The notes under the pieces are model-generated. The model was given only the letters and a program-made list of their open reading frames with translations. It was not told where the DNA came from and ran no database searches. From CAZMCH01 sp964564735 (GTDB taxonomy: Bacteria; Poribacteria; DTPJ01): a DNA stretch of 10,565 nucleotides. The position numbers and the translations under genes were made by a program. Of this stretch, positions 1 through 5,618 are shown piece after piece (within the stretch, counting starts at the first letter, position 1; each line of letters begins with the position of its first letter). The stretch is from positions 1-10,565 of the forward strand of contig CAZMCH010000123.1 of the NCBI GenBank assembly GCA_964564735.1. The letters are read 5' to 3'.

Positions 1-60
1 TTGTCGTTCTGGTTCATGCTGGCGAGATAAACAAAGAGTATCTACCGCAGTTATTTTCAT
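1..60 (-). CDS. Enolase-superfamily (mandelate racemase/muconate-lactonizing type) protein, N-terminal fragment
   Basis: Only the first 20 codons are in the window; the gene runs off the left edge. An ATG at 58-60 opens a frame beginning MKITAVDTLCLSR and continuing HEPERQ, with no stop. A purine-rich site (AAAGGG, about 8 nt upstream) fits a ribosome binding site, and the purC stop is only 27 nt away, so it looks like the next gene of the same operon. From memory, MKIT followed by a short strand and an HEPER-type stretch resembles the start of the N-terminal capping domain of mandelate racemase/muconate-lactonizing enzymes. Those enzymes abstract a proton alpha to a carboxylate using Mg2+. 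None of the metal ligands or catalytic residues are visible, so the family call is tentative; that a gene starts here is more certain. Confidence 0.5.
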   Translation of the reverse strand, partial: MKITAVDTLCLSRQHEPERQ

Positions 61-87
61 ATAATAATCCCTTTAAAAATATATAAG

Positions 88-990
88 CTATTTGCTAGCC
101 AATAGGTCAATCCCCGTTAATTTTCTATATGCCTCTAGGTATTTTTCGGTTGTTTTTCTTACTATATCATCAGGCAATTCAGGGGCAGGTGGAGTTTTAT
201 CCCATCTTATTTCTTCGAGATAGTCTCGGACATACTGTTTGTCAAAACTTTTTTGAGAACGACCGGGTTCATAATCTTTCATAGGCCAGAATCTTGATGA
301 ATCTGGGGTTAAAACTTCATCAATAATGATGATTTTGTCGTCATCATCATATCCAAATTCGAATTTTGTATCTGCGATTATGATCCCTTTTGATTCTGCT
401 TCCTTACTCGCTTTCATTAATATTTGGATACTTTTTTCTTTTACCTCATTAAAAGTATTTTTCCCAATTAGATTTTCTGCCTCTGTGTATGTCAATTCCA
501 TGTCGTGACCTGAGTCAGCCTTGCTTGTTGGTGTAAATATCGGTTCGGACAATTTGTCTGATTCCCTTAAACCAGATGGCAGTTTTATTCCGCAAACTGA
601 ACCTTTTTCCTTATATGATTTCCAAGCACTGCCCGATATATAAGCCCGAACAACACACTCTATATTTATTCTCTTCGCCTTTTTAACTATCATGCTTCTG
701 CCATCGAGAATATCTGAATATTTTTTAAGTTCTTCTGGAAATTCATGAACATCAGAAGTTATTAAGTGATTACCAATTATATCTTTTGTAAAATTGAACC
801 AAAAAGATGACAGTGCAGTCAATACCTGCCCTTTATATGGAATAGCGGTTGGCAAAACAACATCAAATGCGGATATTCTGTCGCTTGCAATAAAAAGCAA
901 TCTATCATCTAGATCATAAATATCTCTTACTTTGCCAATGCTAAAAGGTTTAATTCCTTGTAGATTCGCTTCTCGAACAACCTTAACCAT
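88..990 (-). CDS. purC: Phosphoribosylaminoimidazole-succinocarboxamide (SAICAR) synthase
   Basis: Cytoplasmic purine-biosynthesis enzyme that joins CAIR and L-aspartate using ATP to give SAICAR. At 300 residues it belongs to the longer, Ade1-like class rather than the roughly 240-residue class. Visible family signatures, in order: the ATP-loop region GKVRDIYDL (19-27), SDRISAFD (36-43), the ECVVRAYISGSAWKSY stretch (111-126), EPIFTPTSKADSGHD (149-163), IADTKFEFG (205-213) and DEVLTPDSSRFW (224-235). All are intact, so it should be active. The start is an ATG with a near-perfect Shine-Dalgarno site (AAAGGAG, 6 nt spacing) that touches the last base of the upstream isochorismatase-family stop codon. 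The genes are 12 nt apart, which suggests co-transcription and perhaps coupling. No other pur gene is in view, so purC is separated from any purine cluster here. Confidence 0.97.
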   Translation of the reverse strand: MVKVVREANLQGIKPFSIGKVRDIYDLDDRLLFIASDRISAFDVVLPTAIPYKGQVLTALSSFWFNFTKDIIGNHLITSDVHEFPEELKKYSDILDGRSMIVKKAKRINIECVVRAYISGSAWKSYKEKGSVCGIKLPSGLRESDKLSEPIFTPTSKADSGHDMELTYTEAENLIGKNTFNEVKEKSIQILMKASKEAESKGIIIADTKFEFGYDDDDKIIIIDEVLTPDSSRFWPMKDYEPGRSQKSFDKQYVRDYLEEIRWDKTPPAPELPDDIVRKTTEKYLEAYRKLTGIDLLASK

Positions 991-1002
991 ATAATTCTCC
1001 TT

Positions 1003-1554
1003 TCATTTAACGAGTTTGCTTATCTGCCTAAATTGCTCTGTTCCTGCGCATTTTGTTAATTGGAAAATAATCATCTCAGTAGAAGCAATAAATATTCCCG
1101 ATTGAGCCATTCTGTTTAATGCTAATCTCTTATTATTCTCTGTTCTCGATGAGATAGCATCTGAAATTACATGAACCTCATATCCCTTACAAATAGCACT
1201 TATACATGTCTGAAGGACACAGACATGAGCCTCAATGCCAAAAATAATAAGGTTTTTTCTATGTAGCGAATCGATTTCTTTGACGAATTCCTCACAACCA
1301 AAACAATCAAATGCAAGCTTCTCAATTACCTTTTGAGTTTCAGATAATTGCATATCTCCAATCGTTTTTCCCAATCCTTTTGGATATTGTTCAGTAACAA
1401 TTAATGGTATATCTAATATTCTTCCAGTGTTGATCAATCGATTACTATTGTCTATGACTGTTTGCAGATCATGTATAACAGACATAAACTTTTCTTGAAT
1501 ATCAATCATTATGAATATTGCATCGTCTGCATTTGGTATTCCATAATTTGACAT
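1003..1554 (-). CDS. Isochorismatase-family cysteine hydrolase (ISOC1/ISOC2-like)
   Basis: Predicted 183-residue cytoplasmic hydrolase with the isochorismatase-like alpha/beta fold. The Asp-Lys-Cys triad is visible: Asp18 in MIDIQEKF, Lys79 in VIEKLAFDCFG and Cys112 in GIEAHVCVLQT. VTEQYPKGLGKT (53-64), EVHVISDAISSR and the late TEMIIFQL stretch are, from memory, close to the ISOC1/YcaC-like branch rather than to true isochorismatase or nicotinamidase; the substrate cannot be read from sequence. Start choice: a longer frame opens at a TTG (1576-1578) that overlaps the upstream gene. The ATG at 1552-1554 has an AGGAG site 11 nt upstream and places the Asp motif at the usual distance from the N-terminus. 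It lies between the secreted FG-GAP protein and purC with very short gaps, so it is probably co-transcribed. It has no signal peptide, so it does not share its upstream neighbour's location. Confidence 0.88.
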   Translation of the reverse strand: MSNYGIPNADDAIFIMIDIQEKFMSVIHDLQTVIDNSNRLINTGRILDIPLIVTEQYPKGLGKTIGDMQLSETQKVIEKLAFDCFGCEEFVKEIDSLHRKNLIIFGIEAHVCVLQTCISAICKGYEVHVISDAISSRTENNKRLALNRMAQSGIFIASTEMIIFQLTKCAGTEQFRQISKLVK

Positions 1555-1565
1555 ATTGTTATAAT

Positions 1566-1570
1566 CTCCT
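1566..1570 (-). promoter_or_regulatory. Ribosome binding site that sets the isochorismatase-family start
   Basis: AGGAG on the minus strand overlaps the stop codon (1569-1571) of the FG-GAP gene and lies 11 nt before the ATG at 1552-1554. The upstream TTG at 1576-1578 lies before this site, so it cannot use it. The site therefore argues for the shorter, 183-residue protein. Confidence 0.6.
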
Positions 1571-3356
1571 ATTTGCAAAGTATCATTTTCTTTATGTCAA
1601 TTTTATGACCACATTTTAGCTGATAAAAATATATGCCAGAAGATACTTTCTCTCCATAATTATTTTTGCCATCCCAAAAAGCACAATTTGTTTTATCTAT
1701 ATATGTCCCTGCATTTCTATAGCCTAATTCTATCTCCTTAATGATTCCGCCATAAATGTCCGTTATTATTATACTCACATAGCCTGATTGAGCTATTGTA
1801 AACGGAATCCATGTTTCTGGATTAAACGGATTTGGATAATTTTGCAACAATAATGCTGCATTTTTTTCATCAATAGCTATCTGGTCTTTATCATTTGTTG
1901 TTTCACTATCCAATAGGCTATTTTCTGCAACAGCAGAGAATCCTTCTTCTACAACAATCATTTGGTTGAGACTGACATTTTTCATCTTGGTATGAATTCC
2001 AGATGTCCAATATATATCAAGTTGCTTTAAGATGGATATTTCCCCAAATCCAAATTCAGCAATAAGGCTATCTTGTGAACTATATCCTGTGCCTCCAGAT
2101 ATTTCTCTTATTTGTATCGATTCATCTGTTGTTGCTTTTATACGAACCCCTATTCCACCCCTATTACTTATTGATCCAACTGTTTTTACATGAAGCCAAT
2201 TATTGTTGTTTCCATTATTACTATTATTACTATAGAGGATATTGTCTCTAGTAGTAAAAGAAGCATAAATATCAATATCACCATCATTATCAAAATCACC
2301 AGCAGTTGCTGACCACGCATTACCAAAAGCTCCTAATCCATATTGATCTGTCATGTCTCTAAATGTGCCATCACCATTATTAAGATATAAAAGTGATTTG
2401 CCTCCCCATACTGATAGGTAAAGATCAAGATTGCCATCATTATCAAAGTCTGCAAGAGTTGGCGTGCATGTTTTCCCAGGATTTATAATTCCGGCTTTAT
2501 CGGCAACGTTGGTAAATGTGCCATTCCCGTTATTATGATATAAGTAAAATTTTCCATTATCCCCCACAAATATATCAAGGAAACCATCATTATTATAGTC
2601 GCCAAAGGCAGAACCAGTGCTTTCTAATGGTTCGCCAACACCTGCTATATTTGTGATGTCCTTAAAACTACCTCTATCATTTCTATATAGCTTATTAGAT
2701 GTCCCTTTATTAGTAATATACAAATCTGGGTCTCCATCATTGTCAATATCACCCCATATAGAGCATCTTCCAGGTCCGCTATCTGATAAGCCCATTTGGA
2801 TAGTGGCATCTTCAAAAAATCTGCCATTCCTATTTTTGTATAAAATGTTTGGAGAGCCTTCATTTACAATGAATATATCAAGCAAACCATCAAGATCAAA
2901 ATCAACGAAAACAGCACTTCTGGCACGTCCAAAATTTTCTATTCTTGCCTCTCTTGTGATATTTCTAAATGAGATACCATTTTCATTTTGGAAAAAAATA
3001 TCTGCCCCATCATTCACAGGAATATAGATATCTAGATCACCATCATTATCATAATCACCAAAGGCAATACCAACACCATCACCAATGACTTTTATTTTTG
3101 AATCAATAGTAAAGTCAGTAAATGTCCCATCACCATTATTTCTGTATAACATATCATTCGGATCAGATGATATGTATAGGTCTAAATAACCATCATTGTC
3201 AAAATCGATAAAGGCAACGCCATTGCTAACTTCTGCTGATTTGATTCGGGTTTGCTCTGTAATATCAGAAAAATCTGCAAAGGCATTGGTGACATACAAA
3301 ATTGTTATAAAAACGATATATAAATAGGATTTTGGTTTGAAATGAAAGTGTTTCAT
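1569..3356 (-). CDS. Secreted FG-GAP/VCBS-repeat protein with ASPIC/UnbV domain and FlgD-like (type A) C-terminal sorting domain
   Basis: A 595-residue exported protein. Residues 1-27 form a signal peptide: a basic start, a hydrophobic run and a cleavage site after AFA. Seven calcium-binding-type motifs of the form DxDxDGxxD recur about every 50 residues, starting at D51, D101, D152, D203, D253, D303 and D354. Each is followed by an LYRNNGDGTF-like segment, as in FG-GAP/VCBS beta-propeller blades. Residues about 387-471 match an ASPIC/UnbV domain (WLHVKTVG, GGIGVRI, GGTGYSSQ, LDIYWTSG). After a linker comes a FlgD-Ig-like C-terminal domain (about 501-595) with NYPNPFNPETWIPF, the WDGKNNYGEKVSSGIYFY core and an end in KKMILCK. 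In FCB bacteria such domains are type IX secretion signals; in Poribacteria-like lineages they are common but the machinery is unclear. The role is probably cell-surface or carbohydrate/protein binding; the ligand is unknown. The ATG start is fixed by the signal peptide, though its Shine-Dalgarno site is weak. Confidence 0.93.
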   Translation of the reverse strand: MKHFHFKPKSYLYIVFITILYVTNAFADFSDITEQTRIKSAEVSNGVAFIDFDNDGYLDLYISSDPNDMLYRNNGDGTFTDFTIDSKIKVIGDGVGIAFGDYDNDGDLDIYIPVNDGADIFFQNENGISFRNITREARIENFGRARSAVFVDFDLDGLLDIFIVNEGSPNILYKNRNGRFFEDATIQMGLSDSGPGRCSIWGDIDNDGDPDLYITNKGTSNKLYRNDRGSFKDITNIAGVGEPLESTGSAFGDYNNDGFLDIFVGDNGKFYLYHNNGNGTFTNVADKAGIINPGKTCTPTLADFDNDGNLDLYLSVWGGKSLLYLNNGDGTFRDMTDQYGLGAFGNAWSATAGDFDNDGDIDIYASFTTRDNILYSNNSNNGNNNNWLHVKTVGSISNRGGIGVRIKATTDESIQIREISGGTGYSSQDSLIAEFGFGEISILKQLDIYWTSGIHTKMKNVSLNQMIVVEEGFSAVAENSLLDSETTNDKDQIAIDEKNAALLLQNYPNPFNPETWIPFTIAQSGYVSIIITDIYGGIIKEIELGYRNAGTYIDKTNCAFWDGKNNYGEKVSSGIYFYQLKCGHKIDIKKMILCK

Positions 3357-3414
3357 GCTTGTTTTCTAGTGATATAGTTGGAAAATATGAAATGGAAATA
3401 TTTTGTATACTATT

Positions 3415-3443
3415 ACTATACCATCCAAAAGAGATTGATTCAA
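3415..3443 (-). promoter_or_regulatory. Sigma-70-like promoter of the FG-GAP/isochorismatase/purC operon
   Basis: On the minus strand there is a -35 TTGAAT (3438-3443), exactly 17 nt, then a -10 TATAGT (3415-3420). A TGG just before the -10 gives an extended -10 element. It matches the consensus at 4 of 6 and 5 of 6 positions. The predicted leader to the ATG at 3356 is about 50 nt. It lies in the gene-free spacer and points into the operon. The hexamers and spacing are seen directly; activity is inferred. Confidence 0.6.
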
Positions 3444-3490
3444 GAGAAAAAAGAAGGGAAGGGGATTGATGCCAGAATTGTATAAGGTGG

Positions 3491-3544
3491 GAAAGGAAGG
3501 AGGCGAGGGGTATGCGGCGGCATTAGAGACTCCTCCTACCTTTC
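3491..3544. repeat. GC-rich imperfect inverted repeat in an AT-rich spacer
   Basis: The left arm GAAAGGAAGGAGG (3491-3503) and the reverse complement of 3532-3544 (GAAAGGTAGGAGG) differ at one of 13 positions, with a 28-nt loop between them. Inside the loop, ATGC-GGCG-GCAT (3512-3523) can form a small inner hairpin. Composition differs sharply from the flanking AT-rich DNA, and the plus strand is strongly purine-biased from about 3444 to 3510. No T-tract follows either arm, so it is not a typical intrinsic terminator. It could be a copy of a short dispersed repeat or a structured RNA element. Confidence 0.45.
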
Positions 3545-3582
3545 TCCATGTTATTTATTCCTATTAATTAGCATAAATCATG

Positions 3583-3600
3583 CCCATAATATATTATGGG
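3583..3600. repeat. 18-nt perfect palindrome
   Basis: CCCATAATATATTATGGG is its own reverse complement, with an AT-rich core and GC ends. It lies about 140 nt upstream of the FG-GAP operon's -35 element and downstream of the Nfu terminator. It may be a binding site for a dimeric DNA-binding protein or only a weak hairpin. Nothing in the window shows which. Confidence 0.4.
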
Positions 3601-3675
3601 TTTATATTATTGAAAAGCCAAATAAAATCAGAAAAATCATGCTCTTATTATGGAATGACTATAAAAAATGGCAAT

Positions 3676-3717
3676 AAAAAAGTAATGCCTCATGTTGCAT
3701 GTTGCAACATGAGGCAT
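3676..3717 (-). terminator. Intrinsic terminator of the Nfu gene
   Basis: On the minus strand, ATGCCTCATGTTGCA pairs with its perfect complement across a 3-nt loop, giving a 15-bp stem (3685-3717). A short spacer and a run of six T residues (3676-3681) follow. It begins 38 nt after the Nfu stop. The stem contains a nested 14-nt palindrome, CATGTTGCAACATG (3697-3710), and a tandem CATGTTG, so alternative registers are possible. It is the clearest intrinsic terminator in the window. Confidence 0.85.
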
Positions 3718-3754
3718 ATGTTATCAAGGTTTTATACACAAATTGTGCAATATA

Positions 3755-3994
3755 TTAGTCTTCATCAGTAAGAGGAGCAGATTCGACCTTTTTGATGTCT
3801 GGAATGGCTTTCTTTAGCTCTTTTTCGACAAAATTCTTGATAGTCATCTGGGAAAACGGACAACCAGCGCATGCTCCTTTTAGCTTGACGGTTACAATAT
3901 TATCTTCCGAGACATCCACCAGTTCTATATCTCCACCATCCATTTTTAGACCATTTCGGATTTTTGCTAATACTTCCTCGACTCTTTCTTTCAT
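3755..3994 (-). CDS. Minimal NifU-like (Nfu C-terminal domain) iron-sulfur cluster carrier
   Basis: A 79-residue protein consisting only of the NifU C-terminal domain. The hallmark motif MDGGDIEL (18-25) is followed by the cluster-binding CxxC in GACAGCPFS (Cys42 and Cys45). Two such subunits bridge a [4Fe-4S] cluster in known Nfu proteins and pass it to target apoproteins in the cytoplasm. The frame is open for 47 more codons upstream, but the ATG at 3992-3994 has an excellent AAGGAGA site 7 nt before it. The extra residues are hydrophobic and unlike an Nfu leader, and the family's alpha-helical start falls directly at this methionine. The gene stands alone: a terminator follows it and the upstream gene ends about 330 nt away. 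No suf or isc genes are in view. Small stand-alone Nfu proteins of this size are common and complete, not truncated. Confidence 0.93.
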   Translation of the reverse strand: MKERVEEVLAKIRNGLKMDGGDIELVDVSEDNIVTVKLKGACAGCPFSQMTIKNFVEKELKKAIPDIKKVESAPLTDED

Positions 3995-4001
3995 TATGCA
4001 G

Positions 4002-4008
4002 TCTCCTT
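4002..4008 (-). promoter_or_regulatory. Ribosome binding site that sets the Nfu start
   Basis: AAGGAGA on the minus strand, 7 nt before the ATG at 3992-3994. It identifies the 79-residue protein as the real product, against a longer frame that would begin 141 nt upstream. Confidence 0.8.
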
Positions 4009-4043
4009 GTATGTTTGTTTCAGTTTTTGTATTAACTATTGGT

Positions 4044-4072
4044 ATTATTTTAAACACCCCAAAAATTCTGAA
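4044..4072 (-). promoter_or_regulatory. Possible sigma-70-like promoter for the Nfu gene
   Basis: TTCAGA (4067-4072, 4 of 6 consensus positions), 17 nt, then AATAAT (4044-4049, 5 of 6). It would give a leader of about 45 nt. The surrounding DNA is very AT-rich, where such matches arise easily by chance, so this is only a candidate. Confidence 0.3.
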
Positions 4073-4324
4073 AATTCCTCTCATAATCAGTTCAACACAT
4101 ATTGCATACTCAGCCATCACAGAACCGCAATACACAAATCAAATGATTTTTTGCACATAAATTTAATTATGGAAGCTTTTTTACAGACATTATAAATGTC
4201 CAAAAAACAGGCAATTTGCCAGATTTTGTCTCCAAACGCCCCATAATGATAATTATGCAGAGCAAATAACAGCCAAAAGCAGGTTTTCCTGTTTATATTT
4301 TTGCTCCAATACAGATAGACGCCT

Positions 4325-4735
4325 TCATGTTTCTGGTTCATCATTGTTTTTGCCAAGTAACTTCCAGAAAGAACGATCTCGCTTTTTCTCTGGTTTTATT
4401 CCCTGAAACAATAACCTTTGCGCCTCAAGCTCTTCTGTCAATTTCATGATTATGGCGTCTGACTTGTCACGATTGTTTTTTATCTCTTGATGCAGATTGT
4501 CAATTTGTTTATTGCGATCCTCAAGCTGATTTTTTAGCCAGTTTATCATGCCATCTTTGTCTGTTGATGGCATGCCATTAATGACACTAACGTCATCGGT
4601 TGTCACGACCTTAACCAACTTCCTTGTGCCTTCTGTTTTGGCTTCATAAGTTCCATCAGCTATCCTACGCCATATCGTTCTTTCTGACACGCCAAGTATG
4701 ACAGAAGCCTCTGATATTGTCACCCACTTTGTCAT
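4325..4735 (-). CDS. Small DNA-binding protein: MerR/excisionase-like helix-turn-helix plus coiled coil
   Basis: A 136-residue soluble protein of unknown specific role. Residues about 1-45 (TISEASVILGVSERTIWRRI, then a basic RKLVKV strand) fit a compact winged helix-turn-helix of the HTH_17/MerR/excisionase type. Residues about 58-115 are heptad-like and charged (WLKNQLEDRNKQIDNLHQEI, then KLTEELEAQRLL), predicting a dimerising coiled coil. The tail is basic with an aromatic SFWKLLGK patch. From memory, this order (N-terminal HTH, coiled coil, Trp-containing basic tail) occurs in small regulators of bacterial chromosomes, plasmids and integrated elements; no integrase or phage gene is nearby. 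The start is an ATG with AAGGA 11 nt upstream. It stands alone with AT-rich spacers on both sides. TGCCA/TGGCA inverted repeats upstream and inside the gene could be its own operators, but that is inference. Confidence 0.75.
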   Translation of the reverse strand: MTKWVTISEASVILGVSERTIWRRIADGTYEAKTEGTRKLVKVVTTDDVSVINGMPSTDKDGMINWLKNQLEDRNKQIDNLHQEIKNNRDKSDAIIMKLTEELEAQRLLFQGIKPEKKRDRSFWKLLGKNNDEPET

Positions 4736-4805
4736 AGTAATAGAAATCCTTTTCTGCTTGATAAATTCACGGTAACGTCAGACCAACACGGCAATTAAAA
4801 AAGTA

Positions 4806-4855
4806 TGACAAAAAATTGACATGCCATAACTTGCCACAAATGGCACGTTTTGTCA
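4806..4855. promoter_or_regulatory. Inverted-repeat cluster upstream of the HTH gene, candidate operator
   Basis: Two nested inverted repeats occur 70-120 nt before the HTH start. The outer one is TGACAAAA (4806-4813) with TTTTGTCA (4848-4855). The inner one is TGCCA-CAAA-TGGCA (4832-4845), and another TGCCA lies at 4822-4826. The 266-nt spacer 4736-5001 otherwise holds only AT-rich sequence, the AT palindrome at 4863-4878 and an extended -10-like TGATATACT on the minus strand (4958-4966) without a good -35. The repeats are seen directly; the operator role is inferred. Confidence 0.35.
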
Positions 4856-5001
4856 GAAAACAATTAATGCAAATTAATATTGTTAAGAAACAAATTCCAT
4901 ATCAAACAATCAACAAATCACTTTATATCCAAACTCTATTTTTCCTATATCTCCAAAAGTATATCACAATTAGCATATAAGGACATCATAAAATAAGTAT
5001 T

Positions 5002-5571
5002 TTATTTGTTAGCACCATCAGTTAGTCCATAATCCTCATCAAATATCCCTCTTTGTTTCTTTATTTCATATAAAGGCTCTGTTCCTTTAACGGAATTGGG
5101 CAAAAACCATGTGCTATATTCAGCAACTTTTGGGGGTATTTGCCTCATAGTATTGAAAGCAATGGATTCACTAAGAGGTGGTCTAATAGTATAGAAACTC
5201 ATATTCATAAAAACAATTCCTATTACAATGGATGCTTCCAATATACCAAATACAGCACCTAATATGTTACTAAACGTGCTATATGTCAGAACTGGTTTCA
5301 TTATCCATTTTACCAAAAATATATTTATCAGCTGTGTAACAATATATGATAAGACAAATACTGATATGAAACTTATTAGCTTTACGGTTGGCGTATACGT
5401 ATCAAACGTCATTTGAAAAGATAGTGCAATTCTTCCATATAATAGAGATGTGCAAATAAATGAGAGATATATCCAAAAAAGACTAAAAAATGTCCGTAGT
5501 CCTCCCCTTCTCATGCCACTGAATCCACCAAGTAATATCATACAGAAAACAAAAATATCAAAAAATATCAT
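5002..5571 (-). CDS. CvpA-family inner-membrane protein
   Basis: About 189 residues, matching the usual size of CvpA-family proteins. Named for colicin V production in E. coli, the family is linked to envelope integrity; its molecular role is not settled. The start MIFFDIFVFCMILLGGFSG followed by the positive RRGGLR matches the family's typical first helix, with an Asp near residue 5. Further hydrophobic segments around residues 28-50, 63-88 and 104-123 make four predicted membrane spans, followed by a hydrophilic C-terminal tail. Start choice: an ATG eight codons earlier (5593-5595) is also possible, but its AAAAGGAG site is 17 nt away and overlaps the upstream HIT stop. The chosen ATG has AAGGA 12 nt before it and fits family N-termini. 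It is the last gene of the secDF-led block. An AT-only palindrome overlaps its stop codon, but no intrinsic terminator is visible. Confidence 0.82.
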   Translation of the reverse strand: MIFFDIFVFCMILLGGFSGMRRGGLRTFFSLFWIYLSFICTSLLYGRIALSFQMTFDTYTPTVKLISFISVFVLSYIVTQLINIFLVKWIMKPVLTYSTFSNILGAVFGILEASIVIGIVFMNMSFYTIRPPLSESIAFNTMRQIPPKVAEYSTWFLPNSVKGTEPLYEIKKQRGIFDEDYGLTDGANK

Positions 5572-5618
5572 CGATGTAAGTATTCCTTCTTCCATATAAC
5601 TGCTGATTCACACTCCTT

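Larger units (their letters stand above)
3357..3754. other. Gene-free spacer of about 400 nt with promoter, terminator and structured repeats
   Basis: I see no credible gene here. From the high end it contains the Nfu terminator (3676-3717), an 18-nt palindrome (3583-3600), a GC/purine-rich block with an imperfect inverted repeat (about 3455-3547), and the promoter at 3415-3443. A plus-strand frame at 3580-3771 starts inside the palindrome, runs through the terminator hairpin and overlaps the end of the Nfu gene; it has no ribosome binding site or recognisable motif, so I do not call it. Confidence 0.7.
3995..4324. other. Gene-free spacer upstream of the Nfu gene
   Basis: About 330 nt of AT-rich DNA without a supported gene. 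It holds the Nfu ribosome binding site, one promoter candidate (4044-4072) and small inverted repeats: GACATT-ATA-AATGTC at 4186-4200, GGCAATTTGCC at 4210-4220 and CAGG-TTTT-CCTG at 4280-4291. The last could be a very weak terminator for the HTH gene, since on the minus strand it is followed by CTTTT. A minus-strand frame at 4117-4356 starts with TTG inside the HTH gene and has no recognisable domain. Confidence 0.6.

Noticed and set aside
331..348. DDDDK string in purC resembling an enterokinase site
   Set aside because: It is a native acidic loop just before the conserved IIIIDEV strand, not a sign of an engineered construct.
2617..3027. 136-codon plus-strand frame opposite the FG-GAP gene
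   Set aside because: It is a shadow of the repeat region on the other strand; the minus-strand protein has full domain structure.
3580..3771. 63-codon plus-strand frame in the spacer
   Set aside because: It starts in an 18-nt palindrome, crosses the terminator hairpin and overlaps the Nfu gene end. It has no ribosome binding site and no protein motif.
3995..4135. 47-codon N-terminal extension of the Nfu protein
   Set aside because: The internal ATG at 3992-3994 has a near-perfect ribosome binding site, and the extension is unlike any Nfu leader I know.
4186..4200. GACATT-ATA-AATGTC hairpin flanked by T and A tracts
   Set aside because: On both strands the T-run comes before the hairpin, not after it, so it does not fit a terminator; it is too short to claim as an operator.
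4280..4291. CAGG-TTTT-CCTG hairpin as terminator of the HTH gene
   Set aside because: The stem is only 4 bp before a mismatch and is followed by just four T residues.
4117..4356. 79-codon minus-strand frame after the HTH gene
   Set aside because: It has a TTG start inside the HTH coding region, no Shine-Dalgarno site, an irregular Cys/aromatic composition and no recognisable domain.
4807..4855. Possible sigma-54 (-24/-12) promoter near TGGCACG or TGGCAAG
   Set aside because: The downstream GC is missing (plus strand) or one base off the required spacing (minus strand), and no plus-strand gene exists to be driven.
4988..5005. Perfect AT-only palindrome ATAAAATA-AG-TATTTTAT over the CvpA stop
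   Set aside because: It has no GC pairs and no following T-tract, so it is too weak for an intrinsic terminator and is expected by chance in AT-rich DNA.
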